Notes under the pieces: model-generated | The model's input: the letters and a program-made list of their open reading frames with translations, nothing else | What the model was told of the DNA's origin: nothing | Database searches by the model: none | Shown: positions 52,257-59,902 of the stretch, in pieces | How the letters are laid out: each line of letters starts with the position of its first letter | How positions within the stretch are numbered: position 1 is the stretch's first letter | Assembly: GCA_910574995.1 (NCBI GenBank) | Contig: CAJTCS010000007.1 | Location: 124,001-188,000 of the forward strand | Source of the DNA: Oscillospiraceae bacterium | GTDB taxonomy: Bacteria; Bacillota; Clostridia; Oscillospirales; Acutalibacteraceae | Length of the DNA stretch: 64,000 nt | Direction: 5' to 3' | Program-made: the position numbers and the translations under genes

Positions 52257-53345
52257 ATGTGTACCATCAGCCTTTGCATGATCGTCCGGGACGAGGAAGA
52301 TGTGTTGGCCCGCTGCCTGGATTCCGCCGCCGGGTTGGTGGATGAGGTCGTAATAGTGGATACAGGCTCTCAAGACAGGACGAAAGAGGTAGCGGCCCGG
52401 TATACGGATAAGGTATACGATTTTCCCTGGATAGACGACTTCTCCGCCGCCCGGAATTATTCTTTTGATAAGGCTACGTGTGGATATTGCATGTGGCTGG
52501 ATGCGGACGACATATTCCAGGAGGGGGACCGGCGGCGGTTTTTAGAGCTGAAGGCAGGCCTTACCCCCGAGACAGACGTGGTGATGCTGCCTTACCATGT
52601 GGCTTTCGATGAAGAGGGAAGGCCTACCTTTTCCTATTACCGAGAGCGCATCGTAAAAAATACCCCCCGCATGCGCTGGAAAGGCCCGGTACACGAGGTG
52701 ATTGAAACGCAGGGCCGGGTGGCATACGGCGACTGCGCTGTCACCCACTGGAAGCTGCATCCCTCTGACCCAGACCGGAACCTGCGCATATTCCAAAGCA
52801 TGCTGTCCAAGGGTGAGCGCCTGGACCCCAGGCAGCAGTTCTATTACGGCCGCGAGCTGTACTACCACCGGCAATACGGGGAAGCCCTCCGGGTGCTGGA
52901 GGGCTTCCTGCGGGAGGGCCGGGGCTGGGTGGAAAACGAGATAGACGCCTGCCGCCACTGCGCCCTGTGCCTGTATGCATTGGGCCGGGAAGGGCGGGCC
53001 CTGGAGGCGCTGTTCAAAAGCTTTTGTTATGGGCTGCCCCGGGCGGAGGTGTGCTGCGACATCGGCCAACACTTTTTTGACCGGGAGGACTGGCAGCAGG
53101 CGGCTTATTGGTATACCCGCGCCCTGGAATGCGAGCGCCGGGATGGAAGCGGGGCCTTTGTGTTGCCAGACGCGTATGGTTACATCCCCTGCATACAGCT
53201 GTGTGTGTGCAGCAGCAGGCTGGGGGACGAAGCGGCCGCCCAGGCCTACAACGAGCGCGCCGCCGCTTTCAAGCCGGAAAGCCCGGCTGTGGCCTATAAC
53301 CGGGCCTATTTCGCTTCCCTGGCACGGCCGGGAACCGGGCGATAA
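52257..53345 (+). CDS. Family 2 glycosyltransferase with TPR-like C-terminus
   Basis: GT-A fold start (TISLCMIVRDEEDVLARCLDS), VDTGSQDRT and the metal motif MWLDADDI near residue 80; after about residue 190 the sequence becomes helical repeat-like (QQFYYGRELYYHRQYGEALRVL, ALFKSFCYGLPRAEV) as in SunS/TPR-type glycosyltransferases. 362 aa, cytoplasmic. ATG at 52257 follows a G-run. Position directly behind the collagen-like gene suggests that it glycosylates that Thr-rich protein; this is inference. Confidence 0.85.
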   Translation: MCTISLCMIVRDEEDVLARCLDSAAGLVDEVVIVDTGSQDRTKEVAARYTDKVYDFPWIDDFSAARNYSFDKATCGYCMWLDADDIFQEGDRRRFLELKAGLTPETDVVMLPYHVAFDEEGRPTFSYYRERIVKNTPRMRWKGPVHEVIETQGRVAYGDCAVTHWKLHPSDPDRNLRIFQSMLSKGERLDPRQQFYYGRELYYHRQYGEALRVLEGFLREGRGWVENEIDACRHCALCLYALGREGRALEALFKSFCYGLPRAEVCCDIGQHFFDREDWQQAAYWYTRALECERRDGSGAFVLPDAYGYIPCIQLCVCSSRLGDEAAAQAYNERAAAFKPESPAVAYNRAYFASLARPGTGR

Positions 53346-53433
53346 GATATGGATGGCCGGCCTATGGCTTTTTGCAGGCTTCCCAGTTGGCTATAAAAAA
53401 CACGCGCCCAGGCATTCCCAGGTGGAAAGAGGC

Positions 53434-53464
53434 TTGACTTGAAGGGCGCTTTAGGGTGTATAAT
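53434..53464 (+). promoter_or_regulatory. SigmaA promoter for the lar operon
   Basis: TTGACT (53434-53439), a 19-bp spacer and a perfect TATAAT (53459-53464). A start near 53471 leaves a leader of about 170 nt before larE. Confidence 0.7.
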
Positions 53465-53470
53465 AAACCC

Positions 53471-53606
53471 GTAAAAGGCTGGAAGGGCCCCAGGAAGGGG
53501 CTGGCAGCGGAAGCGTGTCACACAAGGATACAGGATCTTTGCAGGAAGCAAGGGCAGGCCTGGCAGGAAGCGGAAGCGGTGCCGGGGCGTCCTTGCTTGC
53601 TTTTTT
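53471..53606 (+). promoter_or_regulatory. Structured larE leader with terminator/antiterminator hairpins
   Basis: AAGCAAGG (53546-53553) pairs with CCTTGCTT (53591-53598) and, through GCC-TGGCA/TGCC-GGGGC inside, forms a strong terminator followed by GC and six T (53601-53606). The left arm GCAAGG (53548-53553) can instead pair with CTTTGC (53537-53542) around an AGGAA loop, preventing the terminator. CAGGAAG occurs three times, near 53491, 53542 and 53563. No match to a riboswitch class I can name; ligand or protein unknown. Confidence 0.6.
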
Positions 53607-53641
53607 ATGGCCGGTTTGCGGCTGAAAAGGAGGAATACCAT

Positions 53642-54385
53642 ATGGGGTTACAGGGCTTTTTCCAAGATATGCCCCCGGCGGCCCTGGGCTTTTCCGGCGG
53701 GGTAGATTCGGCATATCTGCTGTATGAGGCCCACCGCCAGGGCGCACAGGTGCAGCCCTATTTTGTCAAGACCGTTTTCCAGCCCGCTTTCGAGCTGCGG
53801 GACGCCCAGCGCCTATGCCGGGAACTGGGAATCGGGCTGCGGGTCGTCCAGGCGGATATTTTAGCTGTAGGCCAGGTGCGGGCCAATCCCCCGGACCGGT
53901 GCTATTACTGCAAGCGGGCGCTGTTCTCAGCCCTAGGGGAACAGGCCCGGCAGGACGGCTTCTCGGTGTTGTTGGACGGTACGAACGCTTCGGACGACGC
54001 GGGGGACAGGCCCGGCATGCGGGCCATCCAAGAGCTTTCGGTGCGTTCCCCCCTGCGGGAGTGCGGCCTGACCAAGGCCCAGGTGCGGGAGCTTTCCCGT
54101 GAGGCAGGGCTGTTCACCTGGGACAAGCCCGCCTACGCCTGCCTGGCTACCCGCATCCCCGCAGGCTGCCCCTTAGACAGGGATGCCCTGAACCGGGTGG
54201 AGCAGGCAGAGGAAGCCCTGTCCGCCCTGGGCTTCTCCGATTTCCGGGTACGGGTGTTCCACGGCGCGGCCCGGCTGCAGTTCCCCGAGGCCCAGCTGGC
54301 GGAGGCCCTGGCCCGGCGGGAAGAAGTCAAAACGGCGGTGGCCCCCTGGTTCCAGCCTGTGCTGCTGGACCTGGCAGGGCGCTGA
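53642..54385 (+). CDS. larE: ATP-dependent sacrificial sulfur transferase LarE
   Basis: Adenylates and thiolates the pyridinium carboxylates that become the nickel-pincer nucleotide. PP-loop SGGVDSAY near residue 18, RCYYCKR near residue 87, and PAYACLATRIP with Cys167, in the place of the sulfur-donating cysteine (Cys176 in Lactiplantibacillus plantarum) as far as I can align by eye. 247 aa. ATG at 53642 follows AAGGAGG. It leads a larE-larB-larC unit. Confidence 0.92.
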   Translation: MGLQGFFQDMPPAALGFSGGVDSAYLLYEAHRQGAQVQPYFVKTVFQPAFELRDAQRLCRELGIGLRVVQADILAVGQVRANPPDRCYYCKRALFSALGEQARQDGFSVLLDGTNASDDAGDRPGMRAIQELSVRSPLRECGLTKAQVRELSREAGLFTWDKPAYACLATRIPAGCPLDRDALNRVEQAEEALSALGFSDFRVRVFHGAARLQFPEAQLAEALARREEVKTAVAPWFQPVLLDLAGR

Positions 54386-54406
54386 ATGGAAAAAGGAGGG
54401 ACCATC

Positions 54407-55204
54407 ATGGACCAGCAGGGCGTGCGGGAGATTTTACGGCAGGTGGCAGCGGGCACATGCCCCATAGACCAGGCGGTGCTGCAGCTGAAAATGGAGCCTT
54501 TCCGGGATATGGGCTTTGCCAAGGTAGACCGGCACCGGGGCCTGCGCCAGGGCGCGGCCGAGGTGATTTATGGGGCTGGCAAAACCCCAGGGCAGATACG
54601 GGACATAGCGGCCTCTATGTGGGAAGACGGGGAAAGGGCCGTGCTTATCACACGCATGTCCCAGGAGGCGGCGGACCTGGTAGGGGCTTCCCTGCCCCTG
54701 GATTACCACCCCATGGGCCGGGTAGGCGTGGTGGGGGAGATGCCGGCCCCCACAGGGGCGGGGCAGGTGGTGGTGTGCACTGGCGGTACCAGCGACATGC
54801 CCGTGGCCGAGGAAGCGGCCTTGACGGCCCAGGTGCTGGGCAACGACGTCCTGCGGCTGTACGACGTGGGGGTGGCGGGCCTGCACCGTACCCTGTCCCA
54901 CTTGGAAGAGATCATGAGCGCCCGGGTAATCATCGCTATTGCGGGCATGGAGGGGGCCTTGGCCAGCGTCATTGGCGGCCTGGCCGACTGCCCGGTGATT
55001 GCGGTGCCCACCAGCGTGGGCTACGGCGCGGCGTTCGGGGGGCTGGCGGCGCTTCTGTCCATGCTCAATTCCTGTGCCAGCGGCGTCAGCGTGGTGAACA
55101 TCGATAACGGCTTCGGCGCGGGCTACCTGGCCAGCATGATCAACCATCCCAAGGGCTTTGCCCCCGGGCCATGCCAGGGGGCCGAAGCCGCCCAAGCAGA
55201 ATAA
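54407..55204 (+). CDS. larB: Pyridinium-3,5-biscarboxylate synthase LarB
   Basis: Carboxylates nicotinic acid adenine dinucleotide, the first step of the nickel-pincer cofactor. KVDRHRGLRQGAAEVIYGAGKTP is the family opening; the PurE-like core has TGGTSDMPVAEEAALTA and IVGAMEGA-like IAGMEGALASVIGGL, and the end VGYGAAFGG...NIDNGFGAGY. ATG at 54407 follows AGGAGGG; an in-frame ATG at 54386 is less likely. 265 aa. Starts 21 bp after larE. Confidence 0.94.
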   Translation: MDQQGVREILRQVAAGTCPIDQAVLQLKMEPFRDMGFAKVDRHRGLRQGAAEVIYGAGKTPGQIRDIAASMWEDGERAVLITRMSQEAADLVGASLPLDYHPMGRVGVVGEMPAPTGAGQVVVCTGGTSDMPVAEEAALTAQVLGNDVLRLYDVGVAGLHRTLSHLEEIMSARVIIAIAGMEGALASVIGGLADCPVIAVPTSVGYGAAFGGLAALLSMLNSCASGVSVVNIDNGFGAGYLASMINHPKGFAPGPCQGAEAAQAE

Positions 55205-55235
55205 TATCATTAATGTTTTAAGAGAAGGGGAAACT

Positions 55236-56519
55236 ATGAAAATTTTATATCTCGATTGCGGCATGGGCGCGGCTGGGGACATGCTTACCGCCGCCCTGTT
55301 AGAACTGCACCCAGACCCGGCGGATTTCCTGCGCCGCTTGAACGCCCTGGGCCTGCCCGGGGTAGAGGTGTCCGCCGCACCTTCTGTCAAGTGCGGCATA
55401 ACCGGCACTCACGTATCGGTAAAGGTAAATGGGGAAGAGGAAATGAGCCTGGATGCGGCCCATGAACACCTTCATGGCCACGGGCACACCCATGAACATA
55501 CCCATACCCATGAACATGGACACGGCCACGAGCACGGCCATAGCCATCCTCACAGCCACTCTGGCATGCATGATATCGAACACCTCCTTTCCCATCTGGG
55601 GCTGCCAGAACAGGTGCGGTCCGACGCCCTGGCCGTGTACGGCCTGATAGCCCAGGCGGAAAGCCACGCCCACGGCGCGCTGGTTGAAGAGGTACACTTC
55701 CACGAGGTGGGCACTTTAGACGCGGTGGCCGACGTGGTGGCTGTGTGTATGCTTATGGCCGAATTGTCCCCAGGCCAGGTGGTGTGTTCGCCGGTGCATG
55801 TGGGGGCTGGGCATGTGCACTGTGCCCATGGCATTTTGCCTGTGCCCGCCCCGGCCACAGCCCACATCCTCCAGGGCGTGCCCACCTATGGCGGGGCTGT
55901 ACAGGGAGAACTGTGCACCCCCACCGGCGCGGCGCTGCTGAAGCATTTTGCCAGCGCCTTCGGCCCTTGCCCGGTGATGCGGGTAGGGAAAATCGGCTAT
56001 GGCATGGGCATGAAGGATTTCGAAGCCATGAACGGCGTGCGGGCCCTGCTGGGGGAGACGGAGGGCGGCGGGGACAGCGTGGTAGAGCTGCGCTGCAACC
56101 TGGACGATATGTCCCCCGAGGCGGTCGGCTTTGCCATGGAGCGGCTTTTGGAGGCAGGGGCCCTGGATGTGTACACGCTGCCCGCCGGGATGAAGAAGGA
56201 CCGCCCCGGGGTGCTGTTTACCTGCATATGCCGGGAAGACAGCCGGGAGGAGATGGTCCGGTTGCTGTTTTTGCACACCACAACCCTGGGCGTTCGGGAA
56301 TCCCGTTGCAGCCGTTATACCCTGGCGCGCAGCCAGGAAACAGTCGAGACCCGCTACGGCCCGGTGCGCGTGAAGCTTTCCCAAGGGTGGGGCATAAGCC
56401 GGGAGAAGCCCGAGTATGACGACCTGGCGGCCTTAGCCCGGAAGCACGGCGTGGGCCTGTGCGAGATCCAGGCCGCCGTGGCGCGGGAAAGAAGCGGGCC
56501 CTGTAGCCGGCACGCGTAA
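55236..56519 (+). CDS. larC: Nickel insertion enzyme LarC (nickel-pincer cofactor cyclometallase)
   Basis: Inserts nickel into the pincer nucleotide with CTP. N-terminus ILYLDCGMGAAGDMLTAALLEL is diagnostic; a His-rich stretch (residues about 76-110, repeated H-G-H and H-T-H-E) probably binds or stores nickel; the C-terminal part has CNLDDMSPEAVGFAMERL. In Lactiplantibacillus plantarum LarC is read through a programmed frameshift; here one 427-aa frame covers both parts. ATG at 55236 follows AGAAGGGG. larA itself is absent from the window. Confidence 0.94.
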   Translation: MKILYLDCGMGAAGDMLTAALLELHPDPADFLRRLNALGLPGVEVSAAPSVKCGITGTHVSVKVNGEEEMSLDAAHEHLHGHGHTHEHTHTHEHGHGHEHGHSHPHSHSGMHDIEHLLSHLGLPEQVRSDALAVYGLIAQAESHAHGALVEEVHFHEVGTLDAVADVVAVCMLMAELSPGQVVCSPVHVGAGHVHCAHGILPVPAPATAHILQGVPTYGGAVQGELCTPTGAALLKHFASAFGPCPVMRVGKIGYGMGMKDFEAMNGVRALLGETEGGGDSVVELRCNLDDMSPEAVGFAMERLLEAGALDVYTLPAGMKKDRPGVLFTCICREDSREEMVRLLFLHTTTLGVRESRCSRYTLARSQETVETRYGPVRVKLSQGWGISREKPEYDDLAALARKHGVGLCEIQAAVARERSGPCSRHA

Positions 56520-56641
56520 AGCCAGGCCGGTTTTTAAGCGGAGCGGGCTGTAAAAGGCAAGGGCTGCCGCGCCCCGGGGCTCCCTCCAGCTTAGCAGGCC
56601 TGCCAGTGGAAAGCGGCCGCCCTATGGCTTTCGCAAAAAAT

Positions 56642-56685
56642 AAAAAGCAGCCAGGAACATGCCCAGGCTGCTTTTTATTTTTTTG
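56642..56685. terminator. Bidirectional terminator between larC and the acetyltransferase gene
   Basis: AAAAAGCAGCC (56642-56652) pairs with GGCTGCTTTTT (56666-56676), with T runs on the right and A runs on the left. The 56520-56641 stretch before it is GC-rich and holds no ORF I believe. Confidence 0.88.
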
Positions 56686-57330
56686 TCATCCCTGCCCAAC
56701 CACCTGGTTGTCCGCCAATACCTCCGGCATATGTACCATGCTGTCAGCTTCCGTAATCTCCCGTATCACCCGGCAAGGCGCCCCGGCGGCAAAGCTGTTC
56801 GGGGGGATATCCCGGGTAACGACGCTGCCCGCGCCAATGACACAGCCGTCGCCAATGGTTACCCCGGGGCACACGGTGACCGAAGCCCCGAACCAGCAAT
56901 CGTTGCCGATATGTACGGGCTTTGCATAGCACAGGTGTTTTTCATTGCCCTGGGCGTCCAGCATCACACGGCGTTCAGAGGCAACCATGGGATGTACGGG
57001 CGTCACGATGGTAACATTGGGGCCAAAATTGCAATCATCCCCAATGACGACCTCCCCGTCGTCCTGGACGGTGAAATTGAAGTTGGCAAAGAAATTTTTG
57101 CCAATTTTCGTGTGTTTGCCGTAATGGAACGCGATGGGCCCCTGGATGCGTACGCCCTCGCCCATCTCGCCGATAATCTCGCGCAGGATCGCCTCCCGCT
57201 TCTCGAACTCGTCCTCATGGGTCTGGTTGTAGTCCACGTTCAGGTTATGGGTCTTGCGCTTGATCGCTACCAGGTCCGGGTGGCCGGGGCTGAACAGGAC
57301 GCCGGCCTGGATTTTTTCTTCTTCCCGCAT
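56686..57330 (-). CDS. Sugar O-acetyltransferase (left-handed beta-helix, maltose/galactoside type)
   Basis: Hexapeptide-repeat acetyltransferase using acetyl-CoA. An N-terminal Mac domain (LFSPGHPDLVAIKRKTHNL) is followed by isoleucine-patch repeats (IGDDCNFGPNVTIVTPVHP, IGNDCWFGASVTVCPGVTI, IGAGSVVTRDIPPNS). The catalytic His lies in VTPVHP. 214 aa. ATG follows AGGAGGG on the minus strand. Acceptor sugar not predictable. Confidence 0.93.
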   Translation of the reverse strand: MREEEKIQAGVLFSPGHPDLVAIKRKTHNLNVDYNQTHEDEFEKREAILREIIGEMGEGVRIQGPIAFHYGKHTKIGKNFFANFNFTVQDDGEVVIGDDCNFGPNVTIVTPVHPMVASERRVMLDAQGNEKHLCYAKPVHIGNDCWFGASVTVCPGVTIGDGCVIGAGSVVTRDIPPNSFAAGAPCRVIREITEADSMVHMPEVLADNQVVGQG

Positions 57331-57472
57331 GGTTTTCCCTCCTATGGTTTTGCCCCAGTGGGGCTTATAGCCTTATCATACCGCAAACCGTTGGGGATTT
57401 CCACCGGTATCATACAAAAAAATATAACGATTTTTTGTTTTGGGGCTCGCTGGCCTCCCCCGGAAAAAAAGA

Positions 57473-57501
57473 TAGACTTTTCGCGGGGGGCGTGGTATAC
57501 T
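57473..57501 (+). promoter_or_regulatory. SigmaA promoter for the 57557 gene
   Basis: TAGACT (57473-57478), a 17-bp spacer and TATACT (57496-57501) with a TGG just before the -10, 55 bp before the start codon. Confidence 0.7.
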
Positions 57502-57556
57502 ATAAGCCTATATAATTTGCCTGGGAAAAACAGGAAAACGATGGAGTGATGGTATT

Positions 57557-58336
57557 TTGGATTTCAACGCATTTGAACTGATACAGGACAGGCTGGCTGA
57601 AGAGCTGGCCTCCCAGGGGTTTGGCTCCCCCGCGCCTTTAGAGGACGAGGGGGGCCGCGCTGTGATGTTTGCCACAGGGGAGGTGGCTTACAGCCTGCTG
57701 TATAACAACAAGCAGCAGCTGTTCGAGCTGCGCTCTACCACCTTGACAGAAGAGGGGGGGCCCGGCCAATGGCGCAGGCTTTCCCAATGGTTGTTCGACC
57801 CCAAAGAAGGGGAGCGTTCAGATGCGGAGAGCATCGCCAACGATTTCCTGGACGTGGTGCGGGGCCCCAAGCGCGTGCAGGCCGTGCAGCAGAAGCGTAA
57901 ACGGGGCAAGGACGACGAGCGCAATGTGGACCCGGTCTTTTTCCTAAACCGGCTGGTAAACATCTTCCCCGAGTTGAAGGAGGAGATGAACGGGGAAAAG
58001 ATCGTCTATGGCCAGGTGCGCCCCGCCACCTTTGTCAAAGAAAAGGTAGTCCCCAGGGTAGAGGCCCTTTTCACCCAGCGGCCGGGGAGCGAGCCCGCCA
58101 AAAAGCTGTGCTCCCTTCTGGACGATATGTATAAGAACGGGGATATGGACCTGCGCTCCATTGTCACCGCCGTGTTATTGAACGGCCTGGGGGACGGGGC
58201 CTTTTCTGCCCTGCAGGAGGGCCTGGGGGACGAGCTGCAGAAAAATACCCGCTATACCCGCAGGCTGCGGGGGCGGAACATCAAGCCTGAAAAAAAGAAA
58301 AAGCAGAAAAAGGTAGAGGCCCGGCTGGAACGCTGA
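57557..58336 (+). CDS. Conserved-type cytoplasmic protein of unknown function (259 aa)
   Basis: Not recognised. It starts with TTG at 57557, 10 bp after GGAG. The N-terminal part looks like a small alpha/beta domain (FNAFELIQDRLAEELASQG, VAYSLLYNNKQQLFELRST), the middle carries a Lys/Arg stretch (QQKRKRGKDDE), and the C-terminus is basic and lysine-rich (KPEKKKKQKKVEARLER). No signal or membrane segment. It has its own good promoter and is followed by the membrane-protein pair 26 bp later. Confidence 0.8.
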   Translation: MDFNAFELIQDRLAEELASQGFGSPAPLEDEGGRAVMFATGEVAYSLLYNNKQQLFELRSTTLTEEGGPGQWRRLSQWLFDPKEGERSDAESIANDFLDVVRGPKRVQAVQQKRKRGKDDERNVDPVFFLNRLVNIFPELKEEMNGEKIVYGQVRPATFVKEKVVPRVEALFTQRPGSEPAKKLCSLLDDMYKNGDMDLRSIVTAVLLNGLGDGAFSALQEGLGDELQKNTRYTRRLRGRNIKPEKKKKQKKVEARLER

Positions 58337-58362
58337 ACAAGGGGCCGGGAAAAGGGAGAGGC

Positions 58363-59886
58363 ATGGGAAACTGGACGATAAAAAGGAAGCTGACCGGCTG
58401 TACCGGCATGTTCATGACGGCGTTGCTGCTGGCCCAGCCTTTGCTGGACGTGCTGTCCTATTTCATGCAAAGGGCCGGCACCACAATAGTAAGCTCGGCG
58501 CTGCGGCTGGTGCTCTTGGCGGTGGTAAGCATATACGGCTTTATCATCACGGACCGGAAACAGGTGTATGGGGTGGTTTATGCGGCGGCAGGTGGTTTTT
58601 GGCTTTTGCATATGCTTAACTGCTTCCGGCAGGGTTATGCCGACCCGGTGGGGGACGCCGCCGAATACCTGAAGCTGGTGCAGTTTCCCCTTTGGACAGT
58701 GGCGTTTGTCACTTTTTTCCGCAAGCAAGAGGGGCTTTCTTACCATACGGCGGGGATACTGACAGTAAACGTGGCGGTCATCCTGTTGGTCATCGGCTTG
58801 TCCTTTGCGGTGGGGCAGCCTGGCTATACCTATGATTATCCCGACCGGGGGATCCAGATCGGCCTACTGGGATGGTTTGGCGTGCCCAATGTGCAAAGCG
58901 CCATCGTGGCCATTTTGGTGCCGGCGCTGTTGCTGTGGGCCTGGCGCCGGGAAAAGCTGTGGGTGTTCTGCATTGCCTGCGGGGTGGGCTTTGGCCTGTT
59001 ATACGCCACCGGCACCCGGCTGACCTATTATGCGGCGCTGCTGATCGCCCCCGCTTTTATTGTGCTGATCCTGCTCAGCCGCCGGTATTACCTTTTCTGC
59101 CTGCCCTTGCTGGGGGCCTTGGCGCTTTTGCTGGCTTTCCGGGGCGTGTCCCCCATGGAGGAGCGCCAAGACCTTACGGCGGATTCTTACGCCATCTACC
59201 AGGAGAAGACCGACGCCATCCTGGGGGATGGGTGGGATTTCACCTATAAGAAAGGCCGGGAGATACCACCGGAAGCCCTGGAAAAAATCCGCCGGGTATA
59301 CGTGGAGGTATATGGGGAAGAGGGGGTGTTTGGCAACCTGCTGCTGGGCGGTCTGCTGGACCGTTTCGGCGTGGAGAAGGTGATGGAGCAGTACCAGTAT
59401 GCCACCGCGCCCCAGATCCTTTACAACGTGCGCACCAAACGCCTGATGGCCCTGGAAATGGTGTGGGGGGAAAAAGACCTGTTGACCAAGCTGCTGGGCT
59501 TCGAATATGCCGAGTGCGACATTGGCGGCTTTATCTATGACGCGGAAAACGACCTTTCGGCCCTGCCCTTTTTCTATGGTTACCTGGGTACGGCCCTGTA
59601 CGCGGCGTTCGCGGCGTTTTTCCTGTTGGCGGTGCTGCGGGGCCTTTTAGAAAACCTGCGGGACATAGGGGAGTTCCTCACCGTAGAGCTGGGGGCCTAT
59701 GGGGTGATGTACGCCTTAGCTTTAGGGGCGGCCCAGTTTTCCGGGCAGTTCCTGCGCAAGCCCAGCGCCACAGTATACCTGGCCCTGGCGGCGGCCCAGC
59801 TGTTCTGCCATGCATACCCTGGGCGGGAGGCCAGCCTGTTCGCCAAGTACCGGCACAAACCGGCTGTCACCATAAAATACCTGTAG
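58363..59886 (+). CDS. O-antigen-ligase-like polytopic membrane protein (first paralogue)
   Basis: About ten transmembrane helices by eye, with a large polar loop at residues ~260-390 (EERQDLTADSYAIYQEKTDAI...LLGFEYAE). The NVQSAIVAILVP and ATGTRLTYYAALL segments resemble the ligase/polymerase (Wzy/WaaL) superfamily, which joins undecaprenyl-linked glycans. 507 aa. ATG follows GGGAGAGG. The next gene is a paralogue with the same layout, so a tandem duplication is likely. Substrate not known. Confidence 0.75.
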   Translation: MGNWTIKRKLTGCTGMFMTALLLAQPLLDVLSYFMQRAGTTIVSSALRLVLLAVVSIYGFIITDRKQVYGVVYAAAGGFWLLHMLNCFRQGYADPVGDAAEYLKLVQFPLWTVAFVTFFRKQEGLSYHTAGILTVNVAVILLVIGLSFAVGQPGYTYDYPDRGIQIGLLGWFGVPNVQSAIVAILVPALLLWAWRREKLWVFCIACGVGFGLLYATGTRLTYYAALLIAPAFIVLILLSRRYYLFCLPLLGALALLLAFRGVSPMEERQDLTADSYAIYQEKTDAILGDGWDFTYKKGREIPPEALEKIRRVYVEVYGEEGVFGNLLLGGLLDRFGVEKVMEQYQYATAPQILYNVRTKRLMALEMVWGEKDLLTKLLGFEYAECDIGGFIYDAENDLSALPFFYGYLGTALYAAFAAFFLLAVLRGLLENLRDIGEFLTVELGAYGVMYALALGAAQFSGQFLRKPSATVYLALAAAQLFCHAYPGREASLFAKYRHKPAVTIKYL

Positions 59887-59902
59887 GGATGGGGGAGTGT
59901 CT

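Noticed and set aside
51002-52373. Two long minus-strand ORFs (380 and 442 codons) across the collagen-like gene
   Set aside because: They are by-products of the Gly-Pro-Thr repeat read backwards; the plus strand has the ribosome site, the collagen pattern and a recognisable C-terminal domain.
53471-53606. NiCo or cobalamin riboswitch before larE
   Set aside because: I could not find the conserved core of either class; only terminator/antiterminator pairing is supported.
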